64,000 nt of DNA. Origin: an uncultured Eggerthellaceae bacterium (lineage in GTDB: Bacteria > Actinomycetota > Coriobacteriia > Coriobacteriales > Eggerthellaceae). Both the position numbers and the translations under genes were made by a program. Numbering within the stretch: the stretch's first letter is position 1; each line of letters starts with the position of its first letter. Shown piece by piece: positions 17,654 to 26,716 of this stretch. Below the pieces are notes generated by a model, which saw only the letters and a list, made by a program, of their open reading frames with translations, was not told the DNA's origin and made no database searches. The stretch lies in the NCBI GenBank assembly GCA_947566075.1, contig CANOIM010000001.1:124001-188000 (forward strand), given 5' to 3'.

Positions 17654-18142
17654 CTAGCCTACCTCTGGCTCATGCATGCAGGTAGGAGTGGGAGGTAGGT
17701 CTATCCCCAAGGCGCAGGCGGCTTGCTCCCGCAGCTCTTCGATGGTGAGCTCATAGCACGCCAGTGCATCTATCCAGCGCCTCAGGCAAGAGAAGCCCTT
17801 ATCTGTGAGGGTGAACATGCGCTTCGCAGACCCTTGCTGCGGCATGGCCCATTCGCTGGTGACCAACCCTGATGCCTCCATGCGCTTGAGAGCGCGATAG
17901 ATACCCGTTGCATCTGGTTTCTTACCGCCGAACATGGGAGAAGCGGCGCACTTCTGCACGATGATATAGCCGTGCATGGGCTCTTTGGCCTGGGCAAGCA
18001 GCGTGAGGATAGTGGGCTGAGAGAGCCTGCTCAGCGATTTGCCGAGCTCAGAGCATTCGGCCAGATCGGAATCTGACTGGGGGTGACAGCCGCTCCACAT
18101 GATGCTTCCCTTCGATCGAGCAATCCAAGAACCAGCATCCAT
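17654..18142 (-). CDS. PadR-family transcriptional regulator
   Basis: This regulator has a PadR winged helix starting near residue 37 (LSQPTILTLLAQAKEPMHGY), with GIYRALKRMEASGLVTSEW and YTLT-like FTLTDKGF segments, and a helical dimerisation end. At 162 residues it carries an extra N-terminal 30-35 residues with two cysteines (GCHPQSD, AECSELG). The ATG at 18142 has only a weak site; an internal ATG at 18100 is possible. It lies convergent to the redox operon and divergent from glmS, so its targets cannot be told. Confidence 0.85.
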   Translation of the reverse strand: MDAGSWIARSKGSIMWSGCHPQSDSDLAECSELGKSLSRLSQPTILTLLAQAKEPMHGYIIVQKCAASPMFGGKKPDATGIYRALKRMEASGLVTSEWAMPQQGSAKRMFTLTDKGFSCLRRWIDALACYELTIEELREQAACALGIDLPPTPTCMHEPEVG

Positions 18143-18330
18143 AATCTCAAACTATGATCCGTTTGTCGATATTTCATCGGAAAAGCATTGGCAACATGAA
18201 ATATATCGGGGATGAGAGGCGTTAGAGCTTCACCGCTGCCCCACCCCTCTGTGACCATTGCACGCTGCGCAGGGCAGTCCTTTGGATTAGAATCGTGTCT
18301 TCTTGAGAACCTCTCCTGTCAGGAGGACCT

Positions 18331-20262
18331 ATGTGCGGGATCGTGGGATTTGCCGGGGATAGGCCTTGCGCGCCTATCCTGCTGGAGGGCCTGAAGCGGC
18401 TCGAGTACCGGGGCTATGATTCAGCGGGTATCGCCGTTGAGGAAGGTGGCACCATCCAGACGGTTTGCCGCAAGGGGAAGATCGCGGCGCTGGAGCAGTC
18501 TTTGGCGGCCATCTCCTTGACGGGCACCTGCGGCATCGGCCACACCCGCTGGGCCACCCATGGCGTGCCATCAGAGCTGAATGCCCATCCCCACAGCTCC
18601 TGTGATGGGAAGATCGCCATCGTCCATAACGGCATCATCGAGAACCACGCTGAGCTTCGGCGCATCTTGGAAGGCCGCGGTCACCGCTTCACCTCCCAGA
18701 CTGATTCTGAGGTCATCGCCCATCTCATCGAAGATGCCTATGCCAAGCTCGCCTTCGAGGAATCCGAGTCTGATGATATGGCTGATGCTCTGGGTCAGCG
18801 TCAGCCCCATACCCCTGAGGACGAGCTGAGCCATGATGAGCCATCGCTGCTGGCCCAGGCAGTGAACATGGCATGCAGCTTCCTCATAGGCTCCTGGGCC
18901 CTCTGCGTGCTCTCTGAATCAGAGCCAGGCACCATCGTCTGTGCCCGCAAGGAATCGCCGTTGGTGTTGGGGATCGGGCAGGACGGCGTCTATGTGGCCT
19001 CTGATGCGGCTGCCTTGGCGGGGCCGGTGCGCGAAGCCTGTGTCCTGGCTGATGGCCAGCTGGCTGAGATCACATCCCAGGGCTTCGATGTCTTTCGGTC
19101 ATCAGGGGTTGAGCTGCACCCCATGGAAGCTGAGCTGACACCGTTGGATCTCACCGCCCAGGGGGCTGATAAGGGCCGTTTCCCTGATTTCATGCTGAAG
19201 GAGATCTTCGAGCAGCCCCGGGTCATCCGTGACACGCTGGAAGGCCGCTTCGACGGCGGCAAGCTCTCCATCGATGAGCTAGAGCTGACCCACGAGGAGA
19301 TGAACCTGATAGATAGGGTCTGCATCATCGCCTGCGGCACCAGCTACCATGCATCCTTGGTGGCCAAGAACCTGATAGAGGGTTGGGCGCGCATCCCCTG
19401 CGAGGTAGAGGTAGCCAGCGAATTCCGGTACCGCAACCCCATCATCACCCCCACTACGCTGGTGGTGGCCGTCTCCCAGTCTGGGGAAACGGCAGACACC
19501 CTCGCTGCCATCCGTGATGCCCGCATCAAGGGGGCGAAGGTGTTCGGCATCACCAACGTCTTGGGTTCCCCGGTGGCTCGGGAATCCGATGGCGTCATCT
19601 ACACTCGAGCGAACAAGGAGATAGCGGTGGCTTCCACCAAGAGCTTCACGGGCCAGTTGGTCTCCTTGACGCTGCTGGCCATGCTCCTGGCCCAATCCAA
19701 GGGCCGCCTGGCGCGCGGCCAGATGCGCCTGCTGTTCGCTGAGCTGGCTCAGACGGCTGAGCAGGCTGAGGTCATCTTAGGGAATGCACAGCCCATCCAG
19801 GCTGCTGCTCAAGCCTGCAAGGATTCGAAGAGCGCCCTGTTCATCGGGCGCGGCATGGGGGCGGCTGTGGCCGAAGAGGGTGCGCTCAAGCTCAAAGAGG
19901 TGAGCTACCTCCACGCTGAGGCCTATCCGGCTGGGGAGATGAAGCATGGTCCCATCGCGCTGATCGAACCCGGCTTCCCTCTCATCGCTGTGGCCACAGA
20001 GAGCCCCACCTATGAGAAGGTGCTCTCCAACATCCAAGAGGCGAAGGCCCGGGGTGCCATGGTGGTGGCTGTGGCCACGGAAGGGGACGAGCGCATCGGC
20101 GGCTACGCGGATCATGTGATCTTCATCCCGAAGGTGCGTGATGCCTTCTCGCCCATCACGGCCATCATCCCGCTCCAGATGCTGGCCCGTCAGATAGCGC
20201 TGTTGCGGGGATGCAACATAGACCAACCGCGGAACCTGGCCAAGTCCGTCACGGTGGAATAG
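18331..20262 (+). CDS. glmS: Glutamine--fructose-6-phosphate aminotransferase (isomerizing)
   Basis: GlmS makes glucosamine-6-phosphate for peptidoglycan. The protein begins MCGIVGFAGD, with catalytic Cys2 of the glutaminase domain, and has GIGHTRWATHG, two SIS sugar-isomerase domains (CGTSYHASLVAKN; SQSGETADT) and a C-terminal KSVTVE. At 643 residues it is longer than the usual 600-610; an acidic insert of about 30 residues (SESDDMADALGQRQPHTPED region, near 148-180) accounts for this. CAGGAGG lies before the ATG. The upstream 188 bases show no glmS ribozyme core that I can recognise. acpS starts five bases downstream. Confidence 0.97.
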   Translation: MCGIVGFAGDRPCAPILLEGLKRLEYRGYDSAGIAVEEGGTIQTVCRKGKIAALEQSLAAISLTGTCGIGHTRWATHGVPSELNAHPHSSCDGKIAIVHNGIIENHAELRRILEGRGHRFTSQTDSEVIAHLIEDAYAKLAFEESESDDMADALGQRQPHTPEDELSHDEPSLLAQAVNMACSFLIGSWALCVLSESEPGTIVCARKESPLVLGIGQDGVYVASDAAALAGPVREACVLADGQLAEITSQGFDVFRSSGVELHPMEAELTPLDLTAQGADKGRFPDFMLKEIFEQPRVIRDTLEGRFDGGKLSIDELELTHEEMNLIDRVCIIACGTSYHASLVAKNLIEGWARIPCEVEVASEFRYRNPIITPTTLVVAVSQSGETADTLAAIRDARIKGAKVFGITNVLGSPVARESDGVIYTRANKEIAVASTKSFTGQLVSLTLLAMLLAQSKGRLARGQMRLLFAELAQTAEQAEVILGNAQPIQAAAQACKDSKSALFIGRGMGAAVAEEGALKLKEVSYLHAEAYPAGEMKHGPIALIEPGFPLIAVATESPTYEKVLSNIQEAKARGAMVVAVATEGDERIGGYADHVIFIPKVRDAFSPITAIIPLQMLARQIALLRGCNIDQPRNLAKSVTVE

Positions 20263-20267
20263 CAGCC

Positions 20268-20849
20268 ATGGCACGCAGCAAGAAGGCCCAAGCCGCCATA
20301 GATGACGCCCTTTCCATCAGCCAGGCCCAGTCCAGCGTAGGGCTGGGAGTGGATCTGGTAGAGGTAGACCGAATGGAGCAGATCCTTGGGCGCACCCCAT
20401 CCTTCAAAGAGAAGGTGTTCAGCGAAGAGGAGCGCGCCTATTGTGACCGTCAGAAGCGGCCTGCCATGCACTACGCTGCCCGCTTCGCTGCCAAAGAGGC
20501 CGTGGTGAAGGCGCTGGGCTGCGGTTTCACCTCCGGTGTCTCCGTGCGGGATGTGGAGGTCAGGCGGTCTTCGGTGGGCAGGCCAGAAGCCGTCCTCACA
20601 GGCAGAGCCCAAGAGGTGGCCTCTGAGCAGGGCGTGACGGAGATACCCCTCTCCCTCTCCCACACGCGCACGGATGCCATAGCCTGTGCCATGGCATTGA
20701 CTGCTGATGCTGCCAAGAAGCAGGTGGCGAAGGTCTCAGCCGCTGACGAATTGGCCCGCAAGTTCAAGGAGACGCGCTCTCTCTTGGATGAGCTGGACGC
20801 AGGCCCGGAGGCGCAGTCATCTGAGGCGAAAGCTGCAGAAGGGGCGTGA
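20268..20849 (+). CDS. acpS: Holo-[acyl-carrier-protein] synthase
   Basis: AcpS transfers 4'-phosphopantetheine from CoA to acyl carrier protein. The motifs are VGLGVDLVEVDRME (Mg/CoA site) and FAAKEAVVKALG. At 193 residues it is much longer than the usual 120-130 because of a 24-residue N-terminal lead and a charged C-terminal tail of about 60 residues (from LTADAAKKQVAKVSA). The ATG at 20268 lies six bases after the glmS stop; the upstream part of the frame overlaps glmS and is not used. It would serve any carrier protein in the cell. Confidence 0.93.
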   Translation: MARSKKAQAAIDDALSISQAQSSVGLGVDLVEVDRMEQILGRTPSFKEKVFSEEERAYCDRQKRPAMHYAARFAAKEAVVKALGCGFTSGVSVRDVEVRRSSVGRPEAVLTGRAQEVASEQGVTEIPLSLSHTRTDAIACAMALTADAAKKQVAKVSAADELARKFKETRSLLDELDAGPEAQSSEAKAAEGA

Positions 20850-20854
20850 GCGCC

Positions 20855-21775
20855 ATGGACATAGAGCGCTATGACCCCCATCGGCTGGCCCAGGCCATCC
20901 CCTTTCCAGCGGCGGATACCAACAAATACACCCGGGGCAAGCTGACCATCCTGGGTGGCGCGGCGGAATACCCTGGTTCGGTCTGCTTGGCAGGAGCAGC
21001 GGCGATGCGCTTGGGGGCAGGCTATGTGGAATGCCTCTGCGCGGCTTCTACCGTGCCCATCGTGCAGCAGTCCCTAGCATCTCTAGTGGTGCGCGAATGG
21101 GATCCTGCCCTCCTGTCCTCGGGGGGTCTCTCTTCTCAGGATGACCGCCATCCTCAAGCGTGCTTGATAGGGTCAGGGATGTACGATGACCGTTCCCTGC
21201 AGCGGTGGCTGGTGCAGGAGGCCTTGAAGGGCTGCGCGGCCCCGTTGGTGCTGGATGGGGGAGCGTTACGGGTCTTGGCCGATGCCCAGCTGTCAGAGAT
21301 GGCCTGCAAGCGCGCTGCGGCTCATCGGGTCAGCGTGCTCACGCCCCATGGGGGAGAGGCGGCCGCCTTGGCCCGGGCGGTGAGCATCGAAGCTCCGGGG
21401 GATGAGACGGCCATCGAAGCCCAGGCTGCCTTCGCCCAGGCCTTGGCCAACGCCTATCAGGCGTTCGTGCTGCTCAAGGGCCCCGTGTCCTTCATCGCCG
21501 CCCCTGAGCAGACGCAAGGAGCGGAACCGCTGGTCTATCTGATGGATCAGGGTACCCCGGCGCTTGCCAAGGCGGGAACGGGAGATGTGCTGGCGGGCAT
21601 GGTGGGGGCGCTGCTCTGCCAAGGGGGAGACCCGCTTGCCTCCTGTGTCCTGGCCTGCACCCTTCATGGGGAGGCCGCTCGGTGCGCTGCGGCTGAGGTG
21701 GGTGTCATCAGCGTCTGCGCTGAGGATGTCATCAGCCATCTTCCCGCTGCCATTGAGGTGCTCAAGGGGTGCTGA
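20855..21775 (+). CDS. nnrD: ADP-dependent (S)-NAD(P)H-hydrate dehydratase
   Basis: This 306-residue ribokinase-fold enzyme repairs hydrated NAD(P)H. The signatures are NKYTRGKLTILGGAAEYPG at the start, LTPHGGEAAAL in the middle, and GTPALAKAGTGDVLAGMVGAL for the nucleotide site. The epimerase (NnrE) domain often fused at the N-terminus is absent. An overlapping GTG at 20846 is a possible earlier start, because AGAAGGGG lies directly before it. It sits after acpS, a pairing common in bacteria. Confidence 0.92.
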   Translation: MDIERYDPHRLAQAIPFPAADTNKYTRGKLTILGGAAEYPGSVCLAGAAAMRLGAGYVECLCAASTVPIVQQSLASLVVREWDPALLSSGGLSSQDDRHPQACLIGSGMYDDRSLQRWLVQEALKGCAAPLVLDGGALRVLADAQLSEMACKRAAAHRVSVLTPHGGEAAALARAVSIEAPGDETAIEAQAAFAQALANAYQAFVLLKGPVSFIAAPEQTQGAEPLVYLMDQGTPALAKAGTGDVLAGMVGALLCQGGDPLASCVLACTLHGEAARCAAAEVGVISVCAEDVISHLPAAIEVLKGC

Positions 21776-21856
21776 GGCCCCTTCGCCCTAACCTGAAATC
21801 AAGCTGAAGTGGGGAAGTTGTTTCTGTGAGGGAGCGAAACGGGCTCTTCTCACGCG

Positions 21857-21862
21857 TATAAT
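21857..21862 (+). promoter_or_regulatory. -10 box directly before a gene (leaderless candidate)
   Basis: TATAAT ends eight bases before the ATG at 21871 and there is no ribosome-binding site, so transcription probably starts at or next to the start codon. Confidence 0.5.
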
Positions 21863-21870
21863 GCTGCCAA

Positions 21871-23670
21871 ATGAGAAGCGTTGGACAACAAAGCCTTGAG
21901 AGCGGCGCTGCATCCTCGGGGATCAAGCTGAAGGCCTCTGAGCCCCTGTCCTCAAGCCCCTTCGTGTCGGTGCCTTTGGACAAGCAGAAGGGGGCAGCCC
22001 CTGCTGATCCTTCTGCCGCCCCGCGGCAGAAGCGGCTCCGTGTGCCTCGAGGGGGCAGTGCTGAGCGCTTCGCTCAGAGCAAAGCGCGGGCGGTCCAGCC
22101 AGCGGCCGTTCCCAAGCAGGCTCCTCAGCAAACGCCCTCTCCGTCTTTGCGCATCGTCCTTGAAGCCGAACCTCAACCGGAAGAGCTTGCAGGTTCTGAC
22201 CCAGGGCAACCTCAGGAGGATCCGGAGAACCTGGCTCAGTTCGCCGCTGCCTTTCCCAAGATACCCAATGGGCTCATCTTCCGTTTCCCTGATGCGGAAG
22301 AGGAAGAGCCCTCCGCTCTTGACGCTCAGGGCTTTCCTGACAGTGACCCCTTCGGCCCGAATGGAACGGATGCTCCTTTCGGGGGAGCGGGGAGGCCCTA
22401 TGGTCAGGGCCCTAAGGGCTCAGGCCCTGCCTCTCAGGGGCGTGAACCGGCCTATGTGAACCCGCGCTATGAGAAGATGATCCGGGATGCCGAAGCGCGC
22501 ACGCAGCAGCGGGCGTCCTCGGGTCAGCCCCGGGCTGGTGCAGCTGTGGCACCAGCATCGAAGACAGCGCGCATCCCTGCCATCTCCGGCCCTCTGGATA
22601 GGGGCTCACGGGCTTCCGCTGACCTTCCGCCTCGTTCCCCTTCAAAGGCTGCTGCTTTCACTGGAGCGCCCGTCCAGCGCACCCCCGCTTCCCATCCAGG
22701 GGGTTATGCGCTCAACGCCCAGCCAGCTTCTGCCACCTTGAAGTGGCAAGACCATGCACTCAGAGGGTCTGCTCCAGCCCCTCGCACCTTGACACCCAGC
22801 TCCTCAGGGCCTCTTCGTGCGCAGTTGTGGCCGGGAGGGGCCGGTCCTCAGGACCTTCGGATGTCTCGGTCAGCTCAACCCCCTAGCACCTCTGGCGCCT
22901 TGACCCGGAACAGTGGGCCTCTGCCTCCGAAGCGCGCACCGCTTTCGCCCATGGCTGCCCCGGTGGCTTCTCCTCCCGTTGCTCCCGTGACATCCTCCTC
23001 TTCAGCTCGCCCATCCGATGCCATGAGCCCAGCTAAGCCGCTCTTGGATTCCCATGCCCTTGAAGAGAGCACCATCTTCGATGAGCCTCCCATTCCCATC
23101 TCTGAGGGCATGAAGGATGCGGACAAGAGCCGCAATAAGGGCCGGAAGCTCCTCATAGGCAGCCTGGTGCTCATCATCGTAGCCTTGGTAGGGGTACTGG
23201 CCTTCATCGGCACCACGGGCACCATTCCCGTGCCGGAGTTCCACATCACTACCGTTGACAACATCGGAAGGGGAGACCAAGGCGGGTCATCGGGCGCTTC
23301 CACTGACGATGGGGCTGCTTCCCCTGATGACGGAGCGCAGGCTCCCAGCAATGGTGCCGGAACGGTCACCTACCGCTATACGGCCAAGACCGCTTCAGGG
23401 GTTGAGTATTCCGTGGAAGAGAAGACCATCTTCAACGATGCGGGCGATTGCACGTTCACCACTATGGCCATGCAGTTCCCCACAGAAGCCGCCGCGAAGG
23501 ATTTCACGGACAGCCTGGCCCGGGATCTGGGGTCTAAGTACACCCTGGATTCCCTCAATGGGGCGAACGCCACAGTCACCGTTGACAATAGCGGGTTGGG
23601 CCTGGATAGGCAAAGCTACGAGAACGCCCTTCGCTATAGCGTAGATGACTTGGTCATACTCAAGAAGTAG
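21871..23670 (+). CDS. Disordered single-pass membrane protein with C-terminal extracellular domain
   Basis: This 599-residue protein has a long low-complexity N-terminal region rich in Pro, Ser, Ala and Gln (1 to about 420) and one hydrophobic helix (LLIGSLVLIIVALVGVLAF, about 427-445). A small folded domain of about 100 residues follows at the C-terminus (TYRYTAKTASGVEYSVEEKT onward). It has the same plan as the 24366 gene. The orientation is expected to be cytoplasmic N-terminus and external C-terminus. The function is not known. The start appears leaderless, with a TATAAT eight bases upstream. Confidence 0.82.
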   Translation: MRSVGQQSLESGAASSGIKLKASEPLSSSPFVSVPLDKQKGAAPADPSAAPRQKRLRVPRGGSAERFAQSKARAVQPAAVPKQAPQQTPSPSLRIVLEAEPQPEELAGSDPGQPQEDPENLAQFAAAFPKIPNGLIFRFPDAEEEEPSALDAQGFPDSDPFGPNGTDAPFGGAGRPYGQGPKGSGPASQGREPAYVNPRYEKMIRDAEARTQQRASSGQPRAGAAVAPASKTARIPAISGPLDRGSRASADLPPRSPSKAAAFTGAPVQRTPASHPGGYALNAQPASATLKWQDHALRGSAPAPRTLTPSSSGPLRAQLWPGGAGPQDLRMSRSAQPPSTSGALTRNSGPLPPKRAPLSPMAAPVASPPVAPVTSSSSARPSDAMSPAKPLLDSHALEESTIFDEPPIPISEGMKDADKSRNKGRKLLIGSLVLIIVALVGVLAFIGTTGTIPVPEFHITTVDNIGRGDQGGSSGASTDDGAASPDDGAQAPSNGAGTVTYRYTAKTASGVEYSVEEKTIFNDAGDCTFTTMAMQFPTEAAAKDFTDSLARDLGSKYTLDSLNGANATVTVDNSGLGLDRQSYENALRYSVDDLVILKK

Positions 23671-23701
23671 GGGTTCCACTGCCCGGGCGGCCATGGGTCT
23701 G

Positions 23702-23719
23702 GTATCATGGGCATGATAC
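23702..23719. promoter_or_regulatory. Palindrome upstream of the signal-peptide gene
   Basis: GTATCAT and ATGATAC form a perfect 7-bp inverted repeat around GGGC, 40 bases before the TTG start at 23759. It could be an operator or a small hairpin; nothing distinguishes these. Confidence 0.3.
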
Positions 23720-23758
23720 ATTCTCGCCCGTATCGTCAACGAAGAAGGAGAATGCCCC

Positions 23759-24343
23759 TTGCGCACGGGAAGGCAGGCGGTCACTCGCAGGAAAGCGCAT
23801 AAGCGCTCCAAAGGGCACGCCAAGCTCAAGGGGGCGGCACTGCTCTTGGCTTCTCTGTTGATGGTCTCCTATGCCATTCCCTGCTTCGCTGCAAGCATCT
23901 GGGATGAAGGGCTCTCCTCTCAAGGTGGTGGCACCATCTTCGCTGCTCCCATCAAAGACGCTGATTACATGGCAGATGCAACATCTGATGAGCCTTCTCC
24001 GGCCACCGCCGCCAGTGCTTCTTCTGTTCGGGCTGCATCCAAGGTCAATGCTTCGGTGACTGAGACAACGGGCCCCGGCATAGCCGCCGATGATGAAGCG
24101 GTGGTCTCTGCCAAGAAGCGCGTCCAGGCCGTCTCTGCCGCCAAGGTGGAACGTGATGCTGTCATAGGCGCCATCTCGGCAGAGCGGGTCCAACAGGATC
24201 GCACCCTTGAATTGATGAGCGCCTCCTTCGCCCTGGCCCTGGGCTTGCTCTGCGCTATCTTGGGCATGCGGTCCATCTCCTCTGCGCGCAAGGCGCGGGC
24301 AAGCATCGCCTCGGCTTCGTACAGCAATGCTCTGAAGGCGTGA
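23759..24343 (+). CDS. Secreted/membrane protein with signal peptide and C-terminal helix
   Basis: This 194-residue protein has a basic start (RRKAHKRSKGHAK), a signal-peptide hydrophobic core ending PCFAAS near residue 45, an Ala/Ser/Val-rich external part, and a second hydrophobic helix (SASFALALGLLCAILGM, about 154-170) near the end. The start is TTG, eight bases after AAGGAG; no ATG fits this frame. It lies between the two disordered membrane proteins and 22 bases before the second, so the three may work together at the cell surface. No family was recognised. Confidence 0.75.
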   Translation: MRTGRQAVTRRKAHKRSKGHAKLKGAALLLASLLMVSYAIPCFAASIWDEGLSSQGGGTIFAAPIKDADYMADATSDEPSPATAASASSVRAASKVNASVTETTGPGIAADDEAVVSAKKRVQAVSAAKVERDAVIGAISAERVQQDRTLELMSASFALALGLLCAILGMRSISSARKARASIASASYSNALKA

Positions 24344-24365
24344 CAGCGTCTTCCGAAGGGAACCT

Positions 24366-26213
24366 ATGGCCCCCCAAGACACAGACCAGATATCTCTGAA
24401 TGACCTCTTCGCCGCCTTCGGGGTAGCCCAAGACCGCAAAGATGCGCCAGCTGTGCAGGAGGCCGCTCCTCCCGTGGAGGAAGCGCCGAAGGTGCCTGAC
24501 ACCACAGAGGCTGACCTGCTCCATGCCCTGGGGATTCCTGAATCTACCCTGCCCAAGGAAGAGGCTAAGGCCAACAGCTCTCCAGAAGCCCGGGAGGAAG
24601 AACTGAAGGAGCTGCGCGAAGAGCAGCGAGACAGGGCTCTGCAGTGGGAACGGGAGATGACCCAGGCGAAGGAGCAGGGTGCTGTAGTTGAAGACCAGGG
24701 CCCCCTTGAAGGCCCTAAGGAATCAGAGGGCGCTCGCACCCAACCGCTGCCTGCCCAAACGGTGCCCCTGCCCCATAAGCGGATCGGAGCTTTGCAGCCT
24801 CTCTCTTCTGCGGGCGCTCCCCAGGGAATGCCTTCCGGAGGAGCCATGGGGGCTCCTCATAGAGCACCAGGCTTCCAGCCCCATCCTCAACAGGCACACC
24901 CTCAACAGCCTCATTCTCCCTATGCTCAGCCGTGGCATCCGCAGCAGCCCTATCCAATGCCACAGGGAAGGGCGCCGTATCCTTCCCCCGCGCAGCAGCC
25001 CTATCCAGCCCCGCAGCCCCTGGTCCAAGGTCAGCCAACGCCCTGGGCTCAGGCAGGTGCCAGCACGCAACCTATCCCAGAGCACCCTCAGCAGGCCCAG
25101 CCTGTGCAAGGGAAGTGGCCGCCCGCTGCTGAGATGCCGTCTGGTCGCATCGCTTCGTTGGAGCAGGGCCGCAAGCTTCCTGAGCAGGCCGGTCCTGGGG
25201 GCATCTCAGCTCTTGAGCCGGTTGATGCTACTTCGGAAGGTCAGGCTGCCCCCGAAAGCCCAGAGTCTTCAGCTGCCCTTCTGCAGCCTGCCGCTGCCTC
25301 TTCGTGGGAATCGGGGATAGCCTCCCAAGACATGACGCGTCCCTTCATGGCCCCTGCCCAGCCTGTGGCTGCTCCGGTGGCTGAGGCGCCTTCGCCGGTA
25401 TCGGAGGCGAACGCCCCTGAACAGCCCGCCGCTCCCCAAGAACCTCCCCAGGCCCCTTCAGCTCCGGCAGAAGCGGTCACGCGGTCGCAGCCAGTGGTTG
25501 TTGAGGCCGTCCTCCTCCCTGAGAATGCAAGCATCCCGGTGCCCCCTGAAGCAGGAGGGCAGCAGCCTTCCATGCCCTACGGCTTCGCTCCGGCTCCTCC
25601 CGGAGCTTATCAGCAGCCTGCTTATGCGCCGCCTATGATGGCCTCTCCTGTTCAGCCAGCCGCTCCAGGAGCCCTTGATAAGGAGGAGCGTTCCTCCAAG
25701 ACCACCCATATCATCGGTGCCGCTCTGATCGTCATGGCAGTGGCCTGCGCCATCGTGGCTATTTGCCTGATCACGGGCACCTTTGATCTGACGGGTTCTC
25801 GAGGAAGCAGCCACGAGGCCTCTCAGGTCTCTGGCCAGGCACCTTCCAGTGCTCCCGCTGGCGCGCAAGATGCCGAAGGCTCGGCTGACGCTGCTCCCAC
25901 CACCCAGAAGGTGTTCAGCTATGTGGTGCGCGGCGTGGACGGGGGTACCCACGAGGCCATCGAAACGGCCACCTTCGGACAGGATGGCAAGCTCATCTCC
26001 AGCGTTCTGCGCATATCAGTGGATTCCCAAGAGGACGGCAACAGCCTTCTGGACCAGCTCAGGCAAGATTATGGTTCGAATTTCGTGGACGGCAATGCCA
26101 CTGCGGAACAGGTGGAATGCACGGTGAGCTCTCCGCGGGATGATCTGGATGAGGCTACGTATACCGAATTGCTCTCCACCAATGCCTCTGAATTCAAGGT
26201 GGTCTCTGAATAA
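24366..26213 (+). CDS. Disordered Pro/Gln-rich single-pass membrane protein, second of a pair
   Basis: This 615-residue protein has an acidic start, a long Pro/Ala/Gln-rich stretch with HPQQ/YPxPQ repeats (about 150-235), and one hydrophobic helix (IIGAALIVMAVACAIVAICL, about 451-470). A C-terminal external domain of about 95 residues follows (FSYVVRGVDGGTHEAIETAT onward). The order of parts matches the 21871 protein, suggesting an old duplication in which only the plan is kept. It may be a surface sensor or adhesin-like protein; this is inference from layout only. Confidence 0.82.
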   Translation: MAPQDTDQISLNDLFAAFGVAQDRKDAPAVQEAAPPVEEAPKVPDTTEADLLHALGIPESTLPKEEAKANSSPEAREEELKELREEQRDRALQWEREMTQAKEQGAVVEDQGPLEGPKESEGARTQPLPAQTVPLPHKRIGALQPLSSAGAPQGMPSGGAMGAPHRAPGFQPHPQQAHPQQPHSPYAQPWHPQQPYPMPQGRAPYPSPAQQPYPAPQPLVQGQPTPWAQAGASTQPIPEHPQQAQPVQGKWPPAAEMPSGRIASLEQGRKLPEQAGPGGISALEPVDATSEGQAAPESPESSAALLQPAAASSWESGIASQDMTRPFMAPAQPVAAPVAEAPSPVSEANAPEQPAAPQEPPQAPSAPAEAVTRSQPVVVEAVLLPENASIPVPPEAGGQQPSMPYGFAPAPPGAYQQPAYAPPMMASPVQPAAPGALDKEERSSKTTHIIGAALIVMAVACAIVAICLITGTFDLTGSRGSSHEASQVSGQAPSSAPAGAQDAEGSADAAPTTQKVFSYVVRGVDGGTHEAIETATFGQDGKLISSVLRISVDSQEDGNSLLDQLRQDYGSNFVDGNATAEQVECTVSSPRDDLDEATYTELLSTNASEFKVVSE

Positions 26214-26287
26214 CCCCTCTGCCCGCTTCGCGCCTCTGGGTGATACCCTATCCGTGTGACTGGCGGGAGTTTCGCATCCCTAAGGGT

Positions 26288-26315
26288 AAAAAAAGAGCCG
26301 CCCGAAGGCGGCTCT
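26288..26315 (-). terminator. Rho-independent terminator for the 75-residue gene
   Basis: AGAGCCGCC (26294-26302) pairs with GGCGGCTCT (26307-26315) around CGAA. The run of seven A at 26288-26294 is a T-tract on the minus strand. Confidence 0.9.
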
Positions 26316-26336
26316 TCTCAGATCTCAAGGTGAGGT

Positions 26337-26564
26337 TTACTCAGCGCGAGAGGCGGCGAACTTCTCAACGGTGCTCACGAAGGTGTTGTACAGATCCGGG
26401 GAGATGAGCACGGAGGAGACCTGGCCGTCAGTGATCATGACCTTGACCTTCTGATCCTTCACGATGTCGATCAGCTCAGTCTCGGACATGCGGTCCATCT
26501 CAGATTTGGTGATCATCCAGTCATTCAGGCTTTGCAGGCGCGGGAGATTCAGTCCCTCATTCAT
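26337..26564 (-). CDS. Small antitoxin-like protein
   Basis: This 75-residue protein has a good ribosome-binding site (AAAAGGAGCATCTAC before the ATG) and its own terminator, so it is a real single gene. The second half (KVKVMITDGQVSSVLISPDLY) resembles the Phd/YefM antitoxin pattern, in which a strand pair ends in LxSPxxY. No toxin gene is adjacent. It could be an orphan antitoxin or an unrelated small regulator. A palindrome (GATTAT/ATAATC, 26629-26645) lies in the intergenic region shared with ligA. Confidence 0.72.
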   Translation of the reverse strand: MNEGLNLPRLQSLNDWMITKSEMDRMSETELIDIVKDQKVKVMITDGQVSSVLISPDLYNTFVSTVEKFAASRAE

Positions 26565-26716
26565 GTAGATGCTCCTTTTCCACGTAAACGTTCGGCAAGC
26601 ATTCCATGCCTGCTCACAATCAACTATGGATTATAGTCAATAATCACAGGAAAATCGTTCAAACTTGCAAAAACATCACGGGACCCACACCGGGGACCGG
26701 GGCGAAGGACGGGGAT

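Noticed and set aside
18143..18330. glmS ribozyme before glmS
   Set aside because: No conserved ribozyme core was recognised, and the gene has an ordinary ribosome-binding site.
21764..21783. Terminator after nnrD (AAGGGG/CCCCTT)
   Set aside because: Short 6-bp stem overlapping the stop codon with no T-tract; too weak to list.
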